DNA from: an uncultured Collinsella sp.
GTDB lineage: Bacteria > Actinomycetota > Coriobacteriia > Coriobacteriales > Coriobacteriaceae
NCBI GenBank assembly: GCA_902489965.1
Contig: CABUCA010000078.1
Coordinates: 1 to 7,361 of the forward strand
Direction: 5' to 3'
DNA: 7,361 nt
Shown piece after piece: positions 1-5,052 of the stretch. Every line of letters begins with the position of its first letter. Position 1 is the stretch's first letter. Under the pieces are notes generated by a model, which worked only from the letters and a program-made list of their open reading frames with translations, did not search any database and was not told where the DNA came from. The position numbers and the translations under genes are program-made.

Positions 1-59
1 CCTGCGCAAGACGGAAAGCACATTAAGTGCTTTCCTTTGCGTGCGGAACTCGCGATAAA
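1..59 (+). repeat. Repeat element copy A with central hairpin
   Basis: A 59-nt element that matches the reverse complement of 269-327. Bases 1-12 and 36-59 are identical between the copies. The central hairpin (stem 13-21 with 27-35, loop ATTAA at 22-26) keeps 9 perfect pairs although four of the pairs differ in sequence. An outer CGCAA/TTGCG pairing (5-9 with 37-41) extends the stem across an internal loop. Read on the plus strand the hairpin is followed by TTTGCG, so it could terminate a plus-strand gene lying left of the window; the U-tract is poor. The left end may be cut off by the window edge. The pairing and match are seen directly; the role is inference. Confidence 0.8.
13..35 (+). 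terminator. Candidate terminator hairpin in repeat copy A
   Basis: Perfect 9-bp stem GGAAAGCAC/GTGCTTTCC with a 5-nt loop. On the plus strand it runs straight into CCTTTGCG, a short U-run. It is a plausible intrinsic terminator for a plus-strand transcription unit ending left of base 1, which cannot be seen. The identical 24 bases beyond the hairpin in the second copy are not expected of a simple terminator, so it may only be the core of a DNA repeat. Confidence 0.45.
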
Positions 60-238
60 GTTCATATGCGCCGCCCGGCTCCCGCGGCTCTCAGGGGCTC
101 CCATCCCAAATGCGGAGCAAAGCTCCGCACACCATCTTTTTCTTTCAGCTAAAGCACGCCGGAAATTCGACGCAGCTGGCTAACCTTGCCGGACATTGTC
201 GACGCCGAACCAACTCAGAAGCTATATCGATACAGAAA
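60..238. other. Non-coding spacer between the two repeat copies
   Basis: No convincing gene is seen on either strand; the open frames here lack a ribosome binding site and recognisable protein features. The stretch contains a compact GC-rich hairpin (111-129) and a weak direct repeat, GCCGGAAATTCGACGC at 158-173 against GCCGGACATTGTCGACGC at 188-205. The part just after copy A (about 60-100) keeps faint similarity to the flank of copy B (an ATAT followed by GC-rich sequence), so copy A may once have had a similar arm. No promoter, tRNA or riboswitch is recognised. Confidence 0.6.
111..146 (+). terminator. GC-rich hairpin with nearby T-rich stretch
   Basis: Perfect 8-bp stem TGCGGAGC (111-118) and GCTCCGCA (122-129) with an AAA loop, followed on the plus strand by CACCAT and then CTTTTTCTTTC (136-146). 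This resembles a Rho-independent terminator for rightward transcription, but the T-tract starts about 7 nt after the stem, farther than usual. On the minus strand the stem is followed only by TTTGGG. It could instead be a third relic of the local repeat, because TGCGGAGC differs by one base from TGCGGAAC in the repeat copies. Confidence 0.4.
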
Positions 239-268
239 GGTCCCCGGACGGAGGGGCCGGATATAAGG

Positions 269-327
269 TTTATCGCGAGTTCCGCACGCAAAGAAGGCCA
301 CTTAATGTGGCCTTCGTCTTGCGCAGG
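269..327 (-). repeat. Repeat element copy B, inverted relative to copy A
   Basis: Read on the minus strand this 59-nt segment matches 1-59. All 36 flanking bases are identical, and the only differences are eight substitutions that form four compensated pairs in the hairpin stem. It is nested inside the 135-bp near-palindrome and overlaps the first 3 nt of its left arm. The copy is oriented in the same sense as tsaD, just as copy A would be in the sense of any plus-strand gene to its left, which suggests that the element sits at 3' ends of transcription units. Confidence 0.85.
293..315 (-). terminator. Candidate terminator of the acpS-tsaD operon
   Basis: Perfect 9-bp stem GAAGGCCAC (293-301) and GTGGCCTTC (307-315) with loop TTAAT (302-306). 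It lies 70 nt beyond the tsaD stop codon. On the minus strand the stem is followed by TTTGCG after CCTTC, a modest U-rich stretch. It is the best intrinsic terminator for the operon, but the weak U-tract and the surrounding palindrome leave a Rho-dependent or RNA-protecting role possible. Confidence 0.5.
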
Positions 328-385
328 ACTGTAGAGCAGGAAACCTTATATCCGGCCCCTCCGTCCGGGGACCGCGCCATACCAG

Positions 386-2770
386 CTACAGCGTCATGTT
401 CGGATCGGCGTCGACATCGAACGGCGAGATTTCACCTCGGTCGAATTTACGGCGGGCGACCTCCGCGATCATGGCTGCATTATCGGTACAGGCAGACAAG
501 GGCGGCACCGTTACGCGAATCCCCTGACGTCCAAGCTTCTTGATCATCATCTCGCGCAGATGCGGGTTGGCCGAGACGCCGCCACCGATGCAGTATTCCT
601 TGCATCCGGTAGCGTGCAATGCGTTTTTGGCCTTCTTGTACTGCACGTCAAAGACAGCTGCCTCAAACGAAGCTGCCAGATCGGGCAGGTGAATCGTGCG
701 CCCGGCCTTGGTCTCCTGTTCAATGTAGAGCGTCACAGCGGTTTTAAGGCCCGAAAGCGAGAAGCGATAGTCTCCCCTGCTGTTAAGCGCACGGGGGAAA
801 TCGATCGCCTTGGGGTTGCCCGTCTCGGCCAGCTTGGAAATGATGGGGCCACCGGGATAGCCCAGACCCAACGCCTTGGCTACCTTGTCGAAGGCCTCGC
901 CCACAGCGTCGTCGAGCGTCTCACCGAGCACCTCGTAGTCGCCCCACGCCTTCACGTGCACGAGCATGGTGTGCCCACCCGAGACAAGCGTGAAGATAAA
1001 CGGCGGTTTGAGGTCGGGTTGCGCCAGCAGGTTGGCAAACAGATGACCCTCAAGATGATTGACGCACACGAGCGGCTTGCCGGCAGCGTAGGCAAAGCCC
1101 TTGGCAAAGGCGACGCCAACCACGAGCGCGCCCACCAGGCCCGGACCCTGTGTCACGCCCACGGCGGCAAGCTCGCTGGGAGCAATGGCTCCACCCTCAA
1201 GGCCAAGCGATGCTGCGGCATCCTCGAGCGCCGCATCCACGACACTCACAATCACCTCAACGTGTTTGCGCGAGGCGATCTCGGGCACCACGCCGCCAAA
1301 GCGGGCGTGAAAATCAATCTGCGTCGACACCTGGTTGGCCAGCATATTGCCATCCGCATCGATAATCGCCACGGCCGTCTCGTCGCAGGAGCTCTCGATA
1401 GCGAGCACTAGGCGGCGGCGCTCAATTTCGGCACGCTCCCCCTCGGAGCGCCCAGGCGCAGGCAGCGGCCACACGCGCTGCTCTGCCGCCGTCGGCTCGG
1501 GCGAAGCATTGTCGACCGGAAGTACCAGGGGCAGCGGGGCCGTCATGACGATGGCGTCTTTGCCGGCACCATAGTAGCCGCGGCGACGACCAGCCTCGGT
1601 AAAGCCCAGAGCGTTATAGAGCGCAATCGCTCCCTCGTTGCCGTCCTCGACCTCGAGCGAAGCCGTGGTGCAGCCGAGCATCTGGGCATCATAGCTCACA
1701 TGCGACAGCAGCTTGCGGGCAATGCCCTCACGGCGATGTGCCGGGTCGACGGCGACATCCAGAATCTGCACATCACCGTCCACGACCATACCGCCGGCAA
1801 GGCCCAGTAGCTTGCCGTCGTCGTGTGCCACCCACCAACTACGCGGCGCAGCGACGTCCTCGCCCAGTTCGGACAGGAACATGCCCGGCGTCCACGCCTC
1901 GTGTCCGGCACCTTCAAAGCAGGCAGCCTCCAGCGCGCTCGCGCCCTCGGCATCCGCCGCGCCCATGGGACGGAACTGCAGATGACGACCGGCGAGCTCA
2001 TCGGCAACGCCCGTAATTCCGCTCTGCGCACTCTCGGCAAGACCAAGACGCTTGCGCTCGTTTTCCTCGGCATCCGAAAGGCGCGTGTAAATCGGCAGGA
2101 CGCGGGCCGGATCGCCGTCACCCGCAGCGTGCGCGAGCAGCAAGCCCTCGCCCGAAGGCCACCACAGGTCGCGCTCCACGCAGCGGGCGGTCTCGTCCTC
2201 ACCCAGCAGCTTGCCATAGCGCACGAGACCGTCACCGGTCAGCTGAACCTGGCCCCAGTCCGCTGCTCGGCGCCACTCATCGAGCGCCACGGCGGCCTTG
2301 ACCACGTGTTCGCGCTCAAATTGACGCTCGGGACCCTCATCGACCAGCATATACAGCGCCGGATATACCTCACCGCGCATAGCATCGGCCAAGATACCAA
2401 GCTTGCCGCGCACGCCAGCCTTCCACGCCGTCCAAGCGCAAGCGTCGAGCGTCGACACGCCCAGCAGCGGAACATTGGCACCACGCGCGAGGCCCTTGGC
2501 AGTGGAGATGCCGATGCGCACACCCGTAAAGGACCCCGGGCCGCGACCGACCACATAGCAACCAACATCGCTGCGATCCAGACTGGCTTGAGCCAGCACA
2601 CCATCAACGGTATTCACGAGCTCAACGTTGGCGTGACGGCGACACATGTGGTCGCCACTCACGAGCTTCGTCTCGCCCGTCTGTCTATCAATCCAACTTG
2701 CCGCGCAGGCAAGCATGTCGGTCGAGGTATCGAGCGCCACCACCAGCGCGTTGTCGTTATGCAAGCTCAT
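386..2770 (-). CDS. tsaD: TsaB-RimI-TsaD triple-domain fusion protein (t6A synthesis and ribosomal protein acetylation)
   Basis: A 794-residue cytoplasmic protein joining three usually separate enzymes in one uninterrupted frame. TsaB spans about residues 8-245, with LDTST at 13-17, GPGSFTGVR at 77-85 and DAMRGE at 129-134. RimI, a GNAT acetyltransferase, spans about 264-412, with the acetyl-CoA loop RREGIA at 346-351, LYNALGF at 384-390 and a YY pair at 399-400. A Pro/Ala/Glu-rich linker of about 40 residues follows. TsaD spans about 453-794, with ESSCDE at 459-464, metal ligands His572 and His576 in NHLEGH, SGGHT at 597-601, GGGVSANPHLR from 729 and Asp763 in CTDNAA. In the family, TsaD transfers threonylcarbamoyl to A37 of ANN-decoding tRNAs, TsaB is its partner, and RimI acetylates the N-terminus of ribosomal protein S18. 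ATG 2770 is preferred over TTG 2788; it leaves a 14-nt overlap with tsaE and a weak AAGG site about 9 nt upstream. Confidence 0.95.
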   Translation of the reverse strand: MSLHNDNALVVALDTSTDMLACAASWIDRQTGETKLVSGDHMCRRHANVELVNTVDGVLAQASLDRSDVGCYVVGRGPGSFTGVRIGISTAKGLARGANVPLLGVSTLDACAWTAWKAGVRGKLGILADAMRGEVYPALYMLVDEGPERQFEREHVVKAAVALDEWRRAADWGQVQLTGDGLVRYGKLLGEDETARCVERDLWWPSGEGLLLAHAAGDGDPARVLPIYTRLSDAEENERKRLGLAESAQSGITGVADELAGRHLQFRPMGAADAEGASALEAACFEGAGHEAWTPGMFLSELGEDVAAPRSWWVAHDDGKLLGLAGGMVVDGDVQILDVAVDPAHRREGIARKLLSHVSYDAQMLGCTTASLEVEDGNEGAIALYNALGFTEAGRRRGYYGAGKDAIVMTAPLPLVLPVDNASPEPTAAEQRVWPLPAPGRSEGERAEIERRRLVLAIESSCDETAVAIIDADGNMLANQVSTQIDFHARFGGVVPEIASRKHVEVIVSVVDAALEDAAASLGLEGGAIAPSELAAVGVTQGPGLVGALVVGVAFAKGFAYAAGKPLVCVNHLEGHLFANLLAQPDLKPPFIFTLVSGGHTMLVHVKAWGDYEVLGETLDDAVGEAFDKVAKALGLGYPGGPIISKLAETGNPKAIDFPRALNSRGDYRFSLSGLKTAVTLYIEQETKAGRTIHLPDLAASFEAAVFDVQYKKAKNALHATGCKEYCIGGGVSANPHLREMMIKKLGRQGIRVTVPPLSACTDNAAMIAEVARRKFDRGEISPFDVDADPNMTL

Positions 2771-3263
2771 CTTGTACAGCCTTATCAATCAAATGGGAAA
2801 GCTCCATTGCGCGGTCACCGTGCGCCTCGAGCGTTATCGTTCGCACATCGCTGTCGCCCTCATCACGCTTGAGCGTCACCGAAAGATACTCATCCGTCAG
2901 CTCGTCCTGGAATTGTTCGCCCCATTCCAGCAGGCAAGCACCCTCATAGCCCAGCACATCGAAAATGCCCGTATCCTCGAGCTCGTAGGCATGCTCCAGG
3001 CGGTATAGATCAAAGTGAAACAGCGGAATACGACCTTGATCGTGAACGGCCATGAGCGCAAACGTAGGGCTCGTAACCATATGCCCATCGCCCAGCCCGC
3101 GCGAGACGCCCTTGGTAAAGTGAGTTTTGCCCACTCCCAGGCCACCGGTCAGGATGAGCACATCGCCGTCCTCAAGGCACGGTGCAATTAGCTCGCCAAA
3201 GTACTCCGTATCGGCAGCGCAAGTCGTTTTGTAAGTACCTACCCCCAGGCGCTCCAGGGACAT
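2757..3263 (-). CDS. tsaE: TsaE, ATPase of the t6A tRNA modification complex
   Basis: A 168-residue P-loop ATPase of the TsaE (YjeE) family, close to the usual length of about 150. The Walker A motif GGLGVGKT is at 40-47, followed by the family signatures SPTFAL at 65-70, HFDLYRLE at 83-90 (Asp85 in the position of the family's conserved metal ligand) and LLEWGEQF at 111-118. In bacteria TsaE binds the TsaB-TsaD dimer and its ATP hydrolysis keeps the complex turning over while t6A37 is formed. Its position directly before the TsaB-RimI-TsaD gene, overlapping it by 14 nt, fits coupled synthesis of the partners. AAGGAG lies 5 nt before the ATG and abuts the double stop TAATAA of the glycosylase gene. 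The C-terminal 40 or so residues are acidic and less conserved in appearance. Confidence 0.96.
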   Translation of the reverse strand: MSLERLGVGTYKTTCAADTEYFGELIAPCLEDGDVLILTGGLGVGKTHFTKGVSRGLGDGHMVTSPTFALMAVHDQGRIPLFHFDLYRLEHAYELEDTGIFDVLGYEGACLLEWGEQFQDELTDEYLSVTLKRDEGDSDVRTITLEAHGDRAMELSHLIDKAVQDELA

Positions 3264-3275
3264 ATATGCTCCTTA

Positions 3276-3896
3276 TTATTCCGAGGCGTCCTCTGGTGCG
3301 GGATGTCGCTCCAGATAGTCGCCCAGCATCTTAAAGTCTTCCTCCAGCAGCTCCTGCCACGCCGGATTGCGCAGCGCTGCTGCCGGATGGAACGTGGGCA
3401 TTACTACAAAATGCCCCATCTGGTGGAACCTGCCGCGCAGCTTAGTAATGCCAATCTCGGTCTTAAGCACAAAGTGCGTCGCGGGGTTGCCGAGCGTCAC
3501 GATAATATCGGGCCAGATGCTTCGAATCTGCTCACGCAAAAACGGCGAGCAAGCCAGCACTTCCTCGGGACGCGGATTGCGGTTTCCCGGCGGGCGGCAC
3601 TTAAGCACGTTGGCAATGTAGACGTCTTCGCGTTTGAGGCCCGCCAGCGACAAAATGCCGTTGAGGTCCTCGCCTGCCGCCCCCACAAAGGGCTCGCCCT
3701 GCAAATCCTCATTGCGGCCCGGCGCCTCACCAATAAACATCACGCGAGCGCGGGGGTTTCCCACGCCAAACACGATATTGTGACGCGACTGGTAGAGCTG
3801 GCAGAGGTGACAATCGCCCAGAACGGCCTCAATTTCCTCGAGTGCGACCTCACGTGGTGCCTGATGGGTATGGCCGGGGATGTGCATGACGCCCAT
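3276..3896 (-). CDS. Uracil-DNA glycosylase, family 4 (iron-sulfur type)
   Basis: A 206-residue protein of the family-4 uracil-DNA glycosylase group, which removes uracil from DNA as the first step of base excision repair. The active-site motif GEAPGRNEDLQGEPFVG lies at 56-72, the second motif HPAAALR at 170-176, and GNPAT at 136-140. Cys29, Cys32, Cys100 and Cys116 have the spacing expected for the four ligands of the 4Fe-4S cluster. It lacks the KRRIH-type insertion of the UdgX subfamily, so ordinary family-4 activity is inferred. GGAG sits 5 nt before ATG 3896 and overlaps the alr stop codon, which supports this start over Met4. It sits between alr and tsaE with 8- and 12-nt gaps and so is part of the operon, although it is not linked to either pathway. 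Some databases label such proteins phage SPO1 polymerase-like. Confidence 0.95.
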   Translation of the reverse strand: MGVMHIPGHTHQAPREVALEEIEAVLGDCHLCQLYQSRHNIVFGVGNPRARVMFIGEAPGRNEDLQGEPFVGAAGEDLNGILSLAGLKREDVYIANVLKCRPPGNRNPRPEEVLACSPFLREQIRSIWPDIIVTLGNPATHFVLKTEIGITKLRGRFHQMGHFVVMPTFHPAAALRNPAWQELLEEDFKMLGDYLERHPAPEDASE

Positions 3897-3904
3897 AGCG
3901 GCTC

Positions 3905-5050
3905 CTACACGTAGACCTTGTCGAGACGCATGCCAAAGCCGCAGGCGACCTCGTAGTTAATCGTTCCGCGCAGTCGGGCCATCTCGTCCATAGTGATCTC
4001 GGCATCGCCATCGCGGCCGACAATGATCATCTCGTCACCATACTCGGCCTCGGGAATCTCGTGTGCCGGGTTGGACTGAATGGCGACCATAAACTGGTCC
4101 ATGCAGATATTGCCAACCTGATGCACACGCTCGCCGCGATACAGCACATCCATACGATTGGAAAGCGTACGCGATAGGCCATCGGCATAACCGATCGGCA
4201 GCGTGCAGATCTGAACGCGCGTACGCGGTACGCGGTAGGTAAAACCGTAGCCCACGCCCTCACCCATCGCAGGGTGTGCCACGCGCGTCACACGCGCATG
4301 GACGCTCATAACGGGATCAAGCTGCATCACGCGGCCACTCAGCTCGCACGGCTGCATGCCATACAAGCCAACGCCGGCGCGGATCATATCAAAATGCATC
4401 GAGGGGTCGAGCATCGAGGACGGCGTGTTGGCGCAGTGCACGATACCGCACTCAAAACCCGCATCCTTAATGGCCTGAACGGCCTCGGTAAAGCGCTGAC
4501 ACTGCAGCTTGTAGTCCCAGCCCGAAGGTTCATCGGCCGTGGCGAAGTGCGTAAATACGCCGTCGCACTGAATACCGCGATGGAAATTTATACCGCGGAC
4601 AAAGTCGAGCACCTGCGTGTAGTGAACGCCGATACGATTCATGCCCGTCTCGATGGCGAGATGATACTTGCCCACTTTGCCCGCCGCGACGGCACATTCG
4701 CCATACGCAAGAGCAAAGTCAGACGTATAGACCGAAGGCATGATATCAAACTCGAGCAACGTCGGAATGGCCTCGATAGGCGGCTCGCTTAGGATGAGGA
4801 TGGGTTTCGTAATCCCGCCCTGTCGGAGCTCAACGCCCTCGTTAACCGTCGCCACGGCAAACATGTCGGCACCGGCCGAATACATGATCTTGGCGCACTC
4901 AACAGCTCCATGGCCATAAGCATCGGCCTTGACCACGCAGCACAGGCGCTGACGTGGATTCAGCAAGTTCTTATAGGCCCTCGTGTTGCGACGGAGCGCC
5001 CCGCGGTCGATCTCGACCCAGGACCAGCGCGTCAAATCGGCTTTATTCAT
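3905..5050 (-). CDS. alr: Alanine racemase
   Basis: A 381-residue fold-type III PLP enzyme that interconverts L- and D-alanine and so supplies D-Ala for peptidoglycan in the cytoplasm. The PLP lysine is Lys41 in VVKADAYGHG (39-48). The opposite catalytic base is Tyr268 in GYGFTYR, and Arg139 in ETGMNRIG is the PLP-tuning arginine. The C-terminal beta domain carries GNICMDQF at 313-320 and ends in the typical YEVACGFGMRLDKVYV stretch. Length and motif spacing match the Bacillus-type enzyme. The start lies 2 nt after the nnr stop; no strong Shine-Dalgarno is visible immediately upstream, so translation is probably coupled to nnr. acpS-nnr-alr is a familiar order in Gram-positive bacteria. A single alr would normally be essential unless D-Ala is available. 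Confidence 0.97.
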   Translation of the reverse strand: MNKADLTRWSWVEIDRGALRRNTRAYKNLLNPRQRLCCVVKADAYGHGAVECAKIMYSAGADMFAVATVNEGVELRQGGITKPILILSEPPIEAIPTLLEFDIMPSVYTSDFALAYGECAVAAGKVGKYHLAIETGMNRIGVHYTQVLDFVRGINFHRGIQCDGVFTHFATADEPSGWDYKLQCQRFTEAVQAIKDAGFECGIVHCANTPSSMLDPSMHFDMIRAGVGLYGMQPCELSGRVMQLDPVMSVHARVTRVAHPAMGEGVGYGFTYRVPRTRVQICTLPIGYADGLSRTLSNRMDVLYRGERVHQVGNICMDQFMVAIQSNPAHEIPEAEYGDEMIIVGRDGDAEITMDEMARLRGTINYEVACGFGMRLDKVYV

Positions 5051-5052
5051 GA

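Larger units (their letters stand above)
239..373. repeat. 135-bp near-palindrome with perfect 33-bp arms
   Basis: Bases 239-271 and 341-373 are perfect reverse complements over 33 bp, separated by 69 nt. Near the centre is the 9-bp hairpin at 293-315, and weaker pairing (for example CGCAA 287-291 with TTGCG 319-323, and CC 282-283 with GG 326-327) links the inner hairpin to the outer arms. The whole segment can therefore fold into one extended imperfect stem or cruciform. It starts 12 nt after the tsaD stop codon. No target-site duplication is seen at the ends (left flank GATACAGAAA, right flank GCGCCATACC). It could be a MITE-like insertion, a REP/BIME-like element or a structured 3' end of the operon transcript; the sequence alone does not decide. 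Confidence 0.85.

Noticed and set aside
110..334. Small open frames in the repeat region (110-334 and 196-543, plus strand)
   Set aside because: No ribosome binding site; they cross the hairpins and inverted repeats, and one runs into the antisense of tsaD.
1..373. CRISPR-like array
   Set aside because: There are only two copies, in opposite orientation, with no regular spacers or cas genes.
229..383. Target-site duplication around the 135-bp palindrome
   Set aside because: Flanks GATACAGAAA and GCGCCATACC share no direct repeat at the ends. TACAG at 231-235 and 387-391 is not adjacent to the arms and the second overlaps the tsaD stop.
560..1411. 283-codon open frame on the plus strand
   Set aside because: Antisense to the TsaD domain, with no recognisable motif or convincing ribosome binding site.
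386..2770. Fusion as a sequencing or assembly artefact
   Set aside because: The frame is continuous through two linkers, with natural-looking linker sequence and full-length domains, so a chance joining of three genes by errors is unlikely.
2771..2788. TTG at 2788 as start of the fusion gene
   Set aside because: It would lengthen the overlap with tsaE to 32 nt and add residues not typical of TsaB; ATG 2770 fits better, though neither has a strong ribosome binding site.
1823..2872. 349-codon open frame on the plus strand
   Set aside because: Entirely antisense to the fusion gene and the tsaE end, whose motifs are clear. The translation has no recognisable domain and reflects codon bias of a GC-rich gene.
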